Of a DNA stretch of 21,871 bases, positions 1-7,521 are shown one piece after another; position 1 is the first letter of the stretch, and each line of letters starts with the position of its first letter. The notes beneath the pieces were generated by a model. The model saw only the letters and a program-made list of their open reading frames with translations, ran no database searches and had not been told where the DNA came from. This DNA comes from UBA4660 sp034408895 (lineage in GTDB: Bacteria; Bacteroidota; Bacteroidia; Flavobacteriales_D; Sanyastnellaceae), in assembly GCA_034408895.1 (NCBI GenBank), contig JAWXCI010000070.1:1-21871 (forward strand), read 5' to 3'. The position numbers and the translations under genes were made by a program.

Positions 1-167
<167 letters not shown>

Positions 168-175
168 CAATTTTG

Positions 176-211
176 AAAGGCTGCAATCCCAACGGATTGC
201 AGCCTTTTCTG
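176..211 (+). terminator. intrinsic terminator behind tRNA-Ala
   Basis: A perfect 14-bp stem (176-189 with 194-207) closes a 4-base CAAC loop. The 3' arm runs into CTTTTCTGTTT. It sits 8 bases behind the tRNA and separates it from the downstream TPR-ribH unit. Confidence 0.85.
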
Positions 212-226
212 TTTCAAACTAATCCA

Positions 227-260
227 CTTTCCATACAAGATTGAGATTCTTCTATTTTTG
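227..260 (+). promoter_or_regulatory. candidate Bacteroidota-type promoter for TPR-ribH unit
   Basis: TATTTTTG at 253-260 matches the Bacteroidota -7 consensus TAnnTTTG exactly. A weak -33-like CTTT lies at 227-230 with about 22 bases between. The predicted start would lie near 267, leaving a leader of about 14 bases before the ATG at 281. Confidence 0.4.
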
Positions 261-280
261 CGCCTCTAAAAAAATGACCT

Positions 281-979
281 ATGGCGAAAAGTGTGAAAGA
301 AGAAACCATTGTTGACGTTCAGCGGATGTACACCCGCACCGAACTATTTGTGGACCGCAACCGCAAAGCTCTTATGATTGTGCTGGGTTCTATTGCTGCA
401 CTGATCGCATTAATTTTCGCATACATCTACCTCTACAAAAATCCCCTGGAGAAGGAAGCAGCCGTTGCATCATGGAAAGCGGAGCAATACATGGAAATTG
501 ATTCGCTAGAATGGGCGCAAAATGGACATGACACCTATGCCGGGCTCGAAGAGATTGTAGAGCAATACTCAGGTACCAAAGCTGCCAAACGCGCACATTA
601 TTATCTCGGAATTATCTATCGCGGCAAAGCCGATTACCAAATAGCACTCGATCACTTCAAAGAGGCGGATTTTGATGATGAGGCTGTCGGGATTATTGCT
701 ACTGCCAATGTGGGTGATATGTATGTAGAACTCGACAATTTCAAGGACGGTGCAAAATGGCTGGAAAAGGCAGCCAAACGCGCTGCATCTGCGGAAACCG
801 ACCGCTTCTTCGCTCCCATTTATTACCTTAAGGCCAGCAGGGTTTATCTCGAGATGGGAGAAAAAGACAAAGCCAAATCACTTTTGAAAAAGCTAACTGG
901 AAAATACAAAGGCATCAGCTCGGTGCAGAACGAATATGCTGAAGCGATGAAACTCCTGGCCTCTCTCTCGGCTCAATAG
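281..979 (+). CDS. membrane-anchored tetratricopeptide repeat protein
   Basis: This 232-residue protein has a short charged N-terminus, one hydrophobic segment at about residues 31-50 (ALMIVLGSIAALIALIFAYI), then an all-helical region carrying TPR-like repeats at about 98-215 (AHYYLGIIYRGKADYQIALDHF, then a GDMYVELDNFKDGAKWLEKA unit and a KASRVYLEMGEKDKAKSLL unit). The layout resembles YfgM-type proteins, with the N-terminus inside and the TPR domain in the periplasm, which act as scaffolds near the Sec/chaperone machinery. That role is inference. The ATG at 281 follows a candidate promoter. The gene ends 9 bases before ribH, so the two are probably co-transcribed. I find no sign that it takes part in riboflavin synthesis. 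Confidence 0.85.
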   Translation: MAKSVKEETIVDVQRMYTRTELFVDRNRKALMIVLGSIAALIALIFAYIYLYKNPLEKEAAVASWKAEQYMEIDSLEWAQNGHDTYAGLEEIVEQYSGTKAAKRAHYYLGIIYRGKADYQIALDHFKEADFDDEAVGIIATANVGDMYVELDNFKDGAKWLEKAAKRAASAETDRFFAPIYYLKASRVYLEMGEKDKAKSLLKKLTGKYKGISSVQNEYAEAMKLLASLSAQ

Positions 980-988
980 TTTCGCGAG

Positions 989-1489
989 ATGGCAACGCGC
1001 AATCTTTCTTCCTACGACAAAGCACTATTGCCGGAAGGCAGCACCATGAAAGTGGGGGTGGTGGTGTCCGAATGGAATAGCGACATCACTGAGAATTTGT
1101 TGCGTGGTGCACTGGAAACGCTCACTGAAAGCGGCCTCACGTTGGACAATATCCACATCATACATGTTCCCGGAAGTTTCGAATTGGCGCAAGGTGCGTT
1201 GATGTTGCTTGATAATAAATCCGTGGAAGCTGTCATTTGCCTCGGCAGCATTATTAAGGGTGAAACTCCTCACTTCGGGTTTATTTCAGTTGCATGTGCA
1301 CAGGGCATACAATCGCTCGCGTTGAAATCAGGCAAGCCCATCATTTTTGGAGTGCTCACTGATAATACACTGGAACAGGCACAGGCAAGAAGTGGCGGAG
1401 CAATGGGCAACAAGGGTGTCGAAGCGGCAATTACTGCCATCAGGATGATTGCCCTAAAACGCGATCTGCAGAACAGTTGGGTTCTTTGA
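989..1489 (+). CDS. ribH: 6,7-dimethyl-8-ribityllumazine synthase
   Basis: The enzyme condenses 5-amino-6-ribitylamino-uracil with 3,4-dihydroxy-2-butanone 4-phosphate, the penultimate step of riboflavin synthesis, in the cytoplasm. At 166 residues it has normal family length. Visible motifs are SEWN at 27-30 (substrate-stacking Trp29), VPGSFEL at 59-65, the phosphate/substrate loop GSIIKGETPHF at 85-95 with the catalytic-type His94, GVLTDNTLEQA, and a C-terminal NKGVEAA. The N-terminal extension of about 18 residues before the first strand is usual for Bacteroidota members. The ATG lies 9 bases behind the TPR gene stop, indicating an operon. No FMN riboswitch is visible upstream. Confidence 0.96.
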   Translation: MATRNLSSYDKALLPEGSTMKVGVVVSEWNSDITENLLRGALETLTESGLTLDNIHIIHVPGSFELAQGALMLLDNKSVEAVICLGSIIKGETPHFGFISVACAQGIQSLALKSGKPIIFGVLTDNTLEQAQARSGGAMGNKGVEAAITAIRMIALKRDLQNSWVL

Positions 1490-1512
1490 TACTGTGGAAA
1501 AAATCCGCGTGA

Positions 1513-2043
1513 TTATTCCCACAATACTTCTTCCAACATCTCCATTTTTTCTTCCGTATAAATTCCTTCAATGGCTAAAATTATTTTGCCTTTCGCATCG
1601 AGCACGAAGAAGTGTGGGTGTTCTTTGTCTCCAAGTGAAAGTGCTGCTTCGTAAGGTTCCATCTCTCCCTTGTAAAAAAGTATGTATGGAAACAAATCAG
1701 TGCGGTTGCTTTTCTTCAGTTCTTTCAAAGTGGACTGGTAGGCAGCTTGATTCAGTCCAATAAACATGGGCACGAAGTAGAGATTTACATCATACTGCGA
1801 ATCGAATATGCCGCGTTTCAACACAAACTTGTCGTACATCGGTGTGTACCAGGTTCCCAAATTTTCCTTTGCCTTATCAGACCAGGCCAAACCAACAATC
1901 GTGAATTTTCCATGTGCATATCCCGGCAGGGTTAGCTCTTTTCCTTCCAGGGTTTCCCCCACCAGCGTTGGGAAGTTTTTGCCGATCTGGGCATTTTCAA
2001 TCAACGATGCAAACAGGAAAATAGAAATCAACAGAACTTTCAT
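1513..2043 (-). CDS. exported thioredoxin-fold-like protein without CxxC
   Basis: This 176-residue product starts with a signal peptide (about residues 1-18, KVLLISIFLFASLIENAQ). The body looks like the TlpA/AhpC thioredoxin fold: an N-terminal 'GKNFPTLVGETLEGKELTLP' lead-in, a beta strand FTIVGLAWS, then a late VLDAKGKIILAIEG strand pair. Where a redox-active CxxC would stand the sequence reads WSDKAKEN, and no cysteine is present in the whole protein, so it cannot be a thiol oxidoreductase. A remote resemblance to ATP10-like proteins is possible. The role is unknown. It converges on ribH with a 23-bp gap, and no clear terminator lies between them. Confidence 0.75.
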   Translation of the reverse strand: MKVLLISIFLFASLIENAQIGKNFPTLVGETLEGKELTLPGYAHGKFTIVGLAWSDKAKENLGTWYTPMYDKFVLKRGIFDSQYDVNLYFVPMFIGLNQAAYQSTLKELKKSNRTDLFPYILFYKGEMEPYEAALSLGDKEHPHFFVLDAKGKIILAIEGIYTEEKMEMLEEVLWE

Positions 2044-2089
2044 AAATGATAGTGTTTCAATCGAAACATAATGCCTATGGATTTATTGT

Positions 2090-2161
2090 GAGGCTGTCTC
2101 AAAAGTTCAATTTAACCGCAATCGGTATCATTCATTTTGAGACAACCTCTTCATTGAACTT
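2090..2161. repeat. nested inverted-repeat element upstream of prfC
   Basis: GAGGCTGTCTCAAAA (2090-2104) is repeated inverted at 2135-2149 with one mismatch. A second pair, AAGTTCAA (2103-2110) and TTGAACTT (2154-2161), interlocks with it in A-B-A'-B' order. The outer arm resembles terminal inverted repeats seen in some IS families, so a MITE or solo IS-end hairpin is possible. It could equally act as a bidirectional terminator between the divergent genes or as a folded leader. No transposase is present. Confidence 0.6.
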
Positions 2162-2262
2162 AAATGAAAAGAGGAACGGAGCCGCTAGAAAACAGCCTGT
2201 GTTCTTCCGCACAAGAACTCACCTTGCGTGGCTACTTTACATTCGCGCTCCTTTTTTCAAAC

Positions 2263-3873
2263 ATGACTCTCAAGGAAGAAATAGAACGCAGAAGAACCTT
2301 CGCCATTATCTCTCACCCCGATGCGGGAAAGACTACGCTCACGGAAAAATTTCTGCTTTTTGGTGGCGCCATACAAGTGGCAGGCGCTGTAAAGAGCAAC
2401 AAAATCCGCAAGACTGCTACCAGTGACTTTATGGAGATAGAAAGGCAGCGCGGCATCAGCGTGGCCACTTCTGTTATGGTTTTTGAATACCGGAACAAAT
2501 ACATCAACCTGCTGGATACTCCTGGCCACAAAGACTTTGCTGAAGACACTTACCGCACACTCACTGCGGTGGATTCCGTAATCCTTGTGATTGATAGCGT
2601 GAAGGGTGTAGAAGAACAAACTGAACGCCTGATGGAAGTGTGCAGGATGCGCAACACTCCCGTGATGGTTTTTGTGAACAAGATGGACCTCGAAGGTCGC
2701 GATGCATTTGAGTTGCTCGATGAATTGGAAGAGATGCTGGACATAAAAGTGCGCCCCATGAGCTGGCCTATTTCGTTGGGAAGAACTTTCAAAGGCGTTT
2801 ACAAACTTTACGACCACACGCTCCATCTTTTTGAATCACTAAAAACAAAAGTGCAGCGCGATGTGGTGACCATTACCGATGTGCAAGACCCAATGCTTGA
2901 TGAACTCGTGGGCAGCGATGATGCTGCACAACTTCGCCACGATGTGGAGTTGATAGAAGGAGTGTACGATCCTTTTTCACAAACTGCCTATGAGGCAGGA
3001 AAACTTGCCCCGGTTTTTTTTGGAAGTGCAGTGAACAATTTTGGGGTGCAGGAAATGCTCGATAAGTTTGTAGAGATAGCACCGGATCCTCTTCCACGAG
3101 AAACAAACATCCGTAATGTGCTGCCCAATGAACCGAAGTTCACTGGGTTTGTTTTTAAGATTCATGCGAACATTGATCCCAATCACCGCAATCGCATAGC
3201 CTTTCTGCGCGTGTGCAGCGGAAGGTTCGAACGAAACAAGTTTTATCATCATGTACGGCTCAACAAAGAATTCAAATACCCCAACCCCGCCACATTTCTC
3301 GCCCAGGCCAAAAGCACCATTGATGAAGCATATCCCGGAGATGTTATCGGCCTTTACGATACGGGCAATTTCAAGATTGGCGACACACTTAGCGAAGGCG
3401 AAAAGATGATGTACAAAGGCGTTCCGTCTTTCTCACCTGAAATTTTCAAGGAGCTGGTGAATCGCGATCCCATGAAAAGCAAACAACTAGAAAAAGGAAT
3501 TGAACAATTGACCGAAGAAGGTGTTGCGCAGTTATTTGTACAAAGTCCCGGCAACCGCAAAATTGTGGGAACTGTGGGAGAACTGCAATTCGAAGTTATC
3601 AAACATCGCCTCGAAAATGAGTACAGTGCAAAATGTGAATTCGTTCCAAAGAATTATTTCAAGGCATGTTGGATTACCACTGAACACAAAATCAAGCTGG
3701 AAGAATTCAAACGCATAAAGCGCAACGACATTGTAAAAGATAAAGAAGGGAATGATGTTTTTCTCGCGCCTTCAAAATTTATTCTCGACATGGAACGACA
3801 GAACTATCCTGAACTGGAATTCCATTTTACAAGTGAGTTCAAGGTGGGGATGGAAGAGAACAAAGACTTATGA
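2263..3873 (+). CDS. prfC: peptide chain release factor 3 (GTPase)
   Basis: RF3 is a ribosome-associated translational GTPase that recycles RF1/RF2 after termination. The 536-residue product is close to the usual length of about 530. GTPase motifs are in order: G1 SHPDAGKTT at 17-25, switch I RGISV at 63-67, G3 DTPGH at 85-89, G4 NKMD at 139-142. The EF-Tu-like second domain and the RF3-specific C-terminal domain follow (residues about 280-536). I start at the ATG at 2263 because MTLKEEIERRRTFAIISHPD aligns with known RF3 N-termini. A longer reading from 2164 adds 33 unrelated residues right behind the inverted repeat. Its last 6 bases overlap the end of the convergent metallophosphoesterase gene. 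Confidence 0.97.
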   Translation: MTLKEEIERRRTFAIISHPDAGKTTLTEKFLLFGGAIQVAGAVKSNKIRKTATSDFMEIERQRGISVATSVMVFEYRNKYINLLDTPGHKDFAEDTYRTLTAVDSVILVIDSVKGVEEQTERLMEVCRMRNTPVMVFVNKMDLEGRDAFELLDELEEMLDIKVRPMSWPISLGRTFKGVYKLYDHTLHLFESLKTKVQRDVVTITDVQDPMLDELVGSDDAAQLRHDVELIEGVYDPFSQTAYEAGKLAPVFFGSAVNNFGVQEMLDKFVEIAPDPLPRETNIRNVLPNEPKFTGFVFKIHANIDPNHRNRIAFLRVCSGRFERNKFYHHVRLNKEFKYPNPATFLAQAKSTIDEAYPGDVIGLYDTGNFKIGDTLSEGEKMMYKGVPSFSPEIFKELVNRDPMKSKQLEKGIEQLTEEGVAQLFVQSPGNRKIVGTVGELQFEVIKHRLENEYSAKCEFVPKNYFKACWITTEHKIKLEEFKRIKRNDIVKDKEGNDVFLAPSKFILDMERQNYPELEFHFTSEFKVGMEENKDL

Positions 3874-4692
3874 GGCAATTTTCAGCAAAGGCAGTTCAAC
3901 AGGCCCGATGGCTGATTCTTCCTCTGGTTTCTTCATCACAGTTTCCATTTCCAGTTCGCTGAAGTCAACCACCTTCCAATTACCATTTTCGCATTCAAGT
4001 GACGTGAGATTTTCAACCCAATCACCGGAATTGAGATAGTGCACACTCCCCTTTTCATTCTGAAAAATCCTGTCCCTGTATTGGTGGATGTGTCCGCAGA
4101 TTACAACATCGTACTTCTGTTCAATGGCAAGCTCGCAAGCCGTGGTTTCAAAATCATCAATGAATTTCACTGCCTTCTTCACACTGTTTTTTATGCGTTT
4201 CGAAAGTGATAGTTTCTCGCGCCCGAATTTCTCAAGCACCCGATTTACAAAACGATTAACGAGAATGAGCAGGTCGTAACCCCTTCCACCAAGTTTGGCC
4301 AGAAGCTTCGAGTACTTCATGGTAATATCGAAAATATCCCCATGAAAAAACCAATGCACCTTCCCCTCATGTACCAGTATAAGTTTATCTGCAATGCGCA
4401 GGTTGCCCATCTTAAAGTCAGCAAACCTGCGAAGGAATTCATCGTGGTTTCCACTTATGTAAACCACGTTTACACCATCGCGCAACATGCGCAACACATG
4501 GCGTATCACCTGGAGATGTTCGGGCGGGAAGTAGTTTCTGGAAAAATTCCAGCCATCAATAAAATCACCGTTGATGATAAGAAGGCCAGGAGTGATGGAG
4601 TCAAGATAGGCCGATAGCTCCGCAGCGTGGCAACCATAAGTGCCAAGATGAACGTCAGAAATAACTGCAATGTCCGGTGTCCTTCTTTCCAT
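3868..4692 (-). CDS. LpxH-type metallophosphoesterase (UDP-2,3-diacylglucosamine diphosphatase family)
   Basis: The 274-residue protein carries the full calcineurin-like metal site: DVH (13-15), GD within NGDFID (42-43), GNHD (81-84), HGD (116-118) and GHIH (199-202). This is the pattern of LpxH and its paralogue LpxH2. LpxH hydrolyses UDP-2,3-diacylglucosamine to lipid X at the inner membrane in lipid A synthesis. The sequence begins SDVHLGTYGCHA and has a basic helical insert at about 145-175 (many Lys/Arg), as expected for membrane-facing members. I favour the LpxH2-like branch, whose substrate is less certain. The ATG at 4692 is preferred over a TTG at 4710. The stop overlaps prfC by 6 bp. 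Confidence 0.85.
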   Translation of the reverse strand: MERRTPDIAVISDVHLGTYGCHAAELSAYLDSITPGLLIINGDFIDGWNFSRNYFPPEHLQVIRHVLRMLRDGVNVVYISGNHDEFLRRFADFKMGNLRIADKLILVHEGKVHWFFHGDIFDITMKYSKLLAKLGGRGYDLLILVNRFVNRVLEKFGREKLSLSKRIKNSVKKAVKFIDDFETTACELAIEQKYDVVICGHIHQYRDRIFQNEKGSVHYLNSGDWVENLTSLECENGNWKVVDFSELEMETVMKKPEEESAIGPVELPLLKIAS

Positions 4693-4803
4693 GCCTGAGG
4701 TGCGATGCAAAAAGAAGCCGGTTAGTTATGGTGAAGATGAGGAGAAGGTTATGAAAGGGAGAAGTGAAGCGAAAGAAATGGTTTAGTTTCATTTCCCTAT
4801 TTA

Positions 4804-4959
4804 CTAGTTTCTTTTCGATGGATCTTGCCTGGTATCGAAGAAGGAAAAATAAATAATTTTGCCTTCATCAACCGCATAGAACAATTTGTGATTTGAGTTC
4901 GGGTCTTGAAATATTGATGCAATTTCTAGTTTGCTTTCAGAAAATGCTGCAACTTCGAT
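4804..4959 (-). pseudogene. C-terminal remnant of a RelE/ParE-type toxin
   Basis: After the TAA of the upstream gene the same frame stays open for 51 codons to a TAG. The translation ends in NHKLFYAVDEGKIIYF then SFFDTRQDPSKRN. This is the typical C-terminus of Bacteroidota RelE/ParE family toxins: central strands with HNKLFY-like and DTRQxP ends. The N-terminal half, any start codon and any antitoxin are missing, so it should be inactive. It is probably the leftover of a degraded toxin-antitoxin cassette. Confidence 0.6.
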
Positions 4960-5412
4960 TTACCTGCACACACCGCAACTCGCCCTGTCATGGTTCATAC
5001 CGAAGTGCAGTACCGCAGGTTTTTCCGGTTTGATTTTCTCGTCATAGACTAATTTCTGCTCTGGGGTGAGAAGCATTCGTACTTCAAGATCGCGTATCTC
5101 GCGGATGTCTTTTTTCTTCTGGTTGTTGACTGAGGTCCTGAGGTTTTTCTCCTCGTCTGGTGTATTGCTCCGTGCAAGCGATTGCAGTTCTTTATTGATG
5201 AGTTGTGTGTCGAAAAATGCTTTGGCGCAAATGCTATCCACCTTGTGCAACTGGGCATCAGTGAGTGTTAACTGCGTTTTCAGGCTGGCGATATAGTCCA
5301 ACTCAGTTTGAGGAAGTACCTGGCTGAAAAGAACATTTGAAAAAACTAACATGCCGCAAAGTGAAAACCACTTTGTGAAATGCACAGCGCTATTTTGAAA
5401 TGAGATACTCAT
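4960..5412 (-). CDS. small exported LTxxQ-type protein
   Basis: The 150-residue product has a hydrophobic leader ending in VFSNVLFSQ at about residues 22-32, so it is probably exported to the periplasm. The mature part is charged and helical, with two LTxxQ-like motifs (LTDAQ near 49 and LTPEQ near 115). This resembles the Spy/CpxP superfamily of small periplasmic chaperone-like proteins. The C-terminus HFGMNHDRASCGVCR ends in a CGVC pair that could bind metal or form a disulfide. The ATG at 5412 lies 7 bases behind a palindrome. It follows ybjQ on the same strand. The Spy/CpxP link rests on motif resemblance only. Confidence 0.65.
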   Translation of the reverse strand: MSISFQNSAVHFTKWFSLCGMLVFSNVLFSQVLPQTELDYIASLKTQLTLTDAQLHKVDSICAKAFFDTQLINKELQSLARSNTPDEEKNLRTSVNNQKKKDIREIRDLEVRMLLTPEQKLVYDEKIKPEKPAVLHFGMNHDRASCGVCR

Positions 5413-5418
5413 TCTTTA

Positions 5419-5436
5419 TCCCAATAGCTATCGGGA
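5419..5436 (-). repeat. 18-base palindrome between ybjQ and the LTxxQ gene
   Basis: TCCCAATAGCTATCGGGA is palindromic except for one base pair. On the minus-strand RNA the odd pair becomes a G-U wobble, giving a continuous 7-bp stem with an AGCU loop. It sits 15 bases behind the ybjQ stop and 7 bases before the next ATG. It could stop transcription, protect the ybjQ mRNA 3' end or mask the next ribosome-binding region. Confidence 0.6.
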
Positions 5437-5451
5437 CTCAACATTCAAGGC

Positions 5452-5772
5452 TCAGCTCAATACTACTGCCGTTCCGCTTGCAGCTACCATGAGCATTGAA
5501 CCGCCTTTGCCGATTGTTTCATAATCAATATCAACGCCAATGATGCCATTGGCACCTATTCGCATGGCTTCATCGGTCATTTCTTGTACGGCTTTAGTCC
5601 GTGCTTCGCGAAGAACAGCTTCGTAAGATCCGCTGCGCCCGCCCACTATGTCGCGGATGCCTGCAAGAAAATCTTTAAAAATGTTGGCCCCGATGATTAC
5701 TTCTCCGGTAACAATGCCTTTGTACTCGTTAACTTTTTTTCCTTCGATGGATGTGGTGGTGGTAAGGATCAT
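5452..5772 (-). CDS. YbjQ family (UPF0145) protein
   Basis: The 106-residue protein matches the compact YbjQ/UPF0145 family, often labelled heavy-metal-binding domain but of unproven function. It starts with ILTTTTSIEGKKVNEYKGIV, then GEVIIGANIFKDFLAGIRDIVGGRSGSYE, an amphipathic helix, and the strands GANGIIGVDIDYETIG. I choose the ATG at 5772 because MILTTTTSIEGKKV is the usual family start. An upstream TTG at 5787 adds only five residues. A TACCTTTG box lies just upstream. Confidence 0.9.
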   Translation of the reverse strand: MILTTTTSIEGKKVNEYKGIVTGEVIIGANIFKDFLAGIRDIVGGRSGSYEAVLREARTKAVQEMTDEAMRIGANGIIGVDIDYETIGKGGSMLMVAASGTAVVLS

Positions 5773-5784
5773 AAATTTTTCTGT

Positions 5785-5792
5785 CAAAGGTA
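5785..5792 (-). promoter_or_regulatory. candidate -7 box for ybjQ
   Basis: TACCTTTG (minus strand, 5792 to 5785) fits TAnnTTTG exactly. No clear -33 TTG is seen about 20 bases upstream. If real, the transcript would have a leader of only about 6-8 bases before the ATG at 5772, close to leaderless. Confidence 0.35.
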
Positions 5793-5802
5793 GGGGCGGT
5801 GA

Positions 5803-7458
5803 TTATTGGAGTATGAGTTTCATTCTTGTTTCGCCTATCTTCATTGTGTAAAAACCTCGCGCAAGTGAACTGCAATCGAGGGATGCACAATTGAAACAGG
5901 TTTGCACCATGCGCCCTGTTCCATCATGAAGCGATACCGATGGAACTTTATGACTGAAGTAAACCACATCACTTGCCGGATTCGGGTAGATATGAAATGC
6001 ATCCATCAACTCTTCGACTCCGGGATAAACCTGCACATCATCCGAAATTTCATTGCAACCGGATTCATCATAAGTGATAACACTATAGCTGCCCTGAATG
6101 TCTGTTGAGTACACCTGGCTGGTTGCTCCTTCTATTGGTTCGTTTTCAAAAAACCATTGCCAGCCGGTTCCATTATTGGCTGTCAGAAGCCAATTATCAT
6201 CAAGGCCAAACGAAATTTCAAACGAGGACTGGGAGAATGGAAGCACTTCTACGACAAGTGAATTCTGTTCTTCACAAATTTGATTCGTTGCGATTAATGA
6301 AATAGTAGTTGTGCCGGGTTCTGTCATCTCAAATTCAACCGTAGCACTATTGCCGGCAACAGTCGAATTGAGCATCCATTCATGGCCGTCAACAAATTGC
6401 TGGCTGGAAGTTGCGGTGATTATTTCTCCTTCACACACTTCATCATCACTCAAAACAAAATCCGCCAAACCATCACAACTAAACACAGTATGAAAAACAG
6501 TATTGGTGATGATGGCCGGATTACTGTCGAAGAAAATGTGCGCAGTGTTTTCAATCACTGTTGCCACTTCCAAATTGTTCATCGGTGAAATACGATAAAT
6601 AATATGACCATGACTGGCTGCTTCGTTGCTGGAACTATCGGGCAGGTTTATTTCTGAAAAGATGAAAAATAACTCGCGCGTTGTTTGATCAATGCTCACT
6701 ACTACTTCATGCGAATTTTCTATCAACTCGAATGTGCTGAGGTCAAGACTTACATCCAGTGTATCGAGCAGTGTGATGTTTTGCGCTATGGCACTTCCGG
6801 TATTCTGGAAAGTGATGATGTAATCCAACTCCGTTTCGTTGGTGATAAAATGCTCATCGGTGTAGCCCACCGGGTAAGCAAGTTTTGCAGTGGGATCATA
6901 CGAACACCAGACATAAGAAGTGCTGTTCTGCATTTGTGTTTCGATGTATTCGCCATTGTCATACACATCTACCGTAGAAGTGAATGTGAGCGACTCTCCT
7001 GCCAGCTCAACACCAGGTGGATCAAACACCACGCTCACCCAAACTGATGTTCCGGGTACAAGCGGATCGAGCACAAACTCGACTGTGCCTGCGCCTGCGC
7101 TGGTGTAATCGGGAAAGGTGTAAGCAAGCGAAAGTTGATCATCAAAGTTCACCGTCAGAACCGGATCAATGGTGGTGTTGCCATTGTTCTGCACATAATA
7201 ATACCTGGTATAAGTAAGGTTGCACGATACATAATACTCCCACCAGTAGTAAACAGAACCGGAAAGAGAAACGTTGTAGAAAGGATCATCATTGAGCAAA
7301 CCGAAATTGAACAAGAAAGAGTTATTATTAGTATCTACCGTGTAAGATGAAGGTGTACTTGTGCCATAATAATCTGAACCAGTAAGATCCACTTCCACTG
7401 TGTGGATTCCAACCACCACATTGCTGAAAGAATAATTTCCGTTTACATCACTGTACAC
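5803..7458 (-). CDS. C-terminal fragment: SdrD/Cna-B-like, DUF11-like, Ig-like and T9SS sorting domains
   Basis: This is the largest open piece (551 codons from a GTG at 7458; the frame is open up to 7521). Domains in order: the end of an SdrD/Cna-B-like domain (VYSDVNGNYSFSNVVVG), beta-rich adhesion modules, a DUF11-like domain with FQNTGSAIAQNITLLDTLD and ENTAHIFFDSNPAIITNT, two Ig/PKD-like modules at about residues 330-465, and a C-terminal sorting domain with IYPNPASDVVYF ... LARGFYTMKIG ending in LILQ. The IYPNP motif and the final Lys/Arg-rich strand fit type A T9SS cargo. Whether it is expressed alone is doubtful, since it has no signal peptide. Confidence 0.65.
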   Translation of the reverse strand: MYSDVNGNYSFSNVVVGIHTVEVDLTGSDYYGTSTPSSYTVDTNNNSFLFNFGLLNDDPFYNVSLSGSVYYWWEYYVSCNLTYTRYYYVQNNGNTTIDPVLTVNFDDQLSLAYTFPDYTSAGAGTVEFVLDPLVPGTSVWVSVVFDPPGVELAGESLTFTSTVDVYDNGEYIETQMQNSTSYVWCSYDPTAKLAYPVGYTDEHFITNETELDYIITFQNTGSAIAQNITLLDTLDVSLDLSTFELIENSHEVVVSIDQTTRELFFIFSEINLPDSSSNEAASHGHIIYRISPMNNLEVATVIENTAHIFFDSNPAIITNTVFHTVFSCDGLADFVLSDDEVCEGEIITATSSQQFVDGHEWMLNSTVAGNSATVEFEMTEPGTTTISLIATNQICEEQNSLVVEVLPFSQSSFEISFGLDDNWLLTANNGTGWQWFFENEPIEGATSQVYSTDIQGSYSVITYDESGCNEISDDVQVYPGVEELMDAFHIYPNPASDVVYFSHKVPSVSLHDGTGRMVQTCFNCASLDCSSLARGFYTMKIGETRMKLILQ

Positions 7459-7521
7459 CGTAATGTTTTCCGGCTGAAGAATTATCGCGATGTTTTCTGC
7501 ATCATAATCGGCATCGTTAAA

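Noticed and set aside
1490..1515. Terminator between ribH and the convergent exported protein
   Set aside because: Only a weak TGTGGAA/TTCCCACA pairing with a bulge is seen and no T-run follows.
2164..2262. 33-residue N-terminal extension of prfC from an ATG at 2164
   Set aside because: The extra residues do not resemble RF3, and the ATG at 2263 gives the canonical N-terminus and normal length.
4693..4710. TTG start at 4710 for the metallophosphoesterase
   Set aside because: An ATG six codons downstream gives a normal N-terminus close to the first metal motif, and no ribosome-binding signal favours the TTG.
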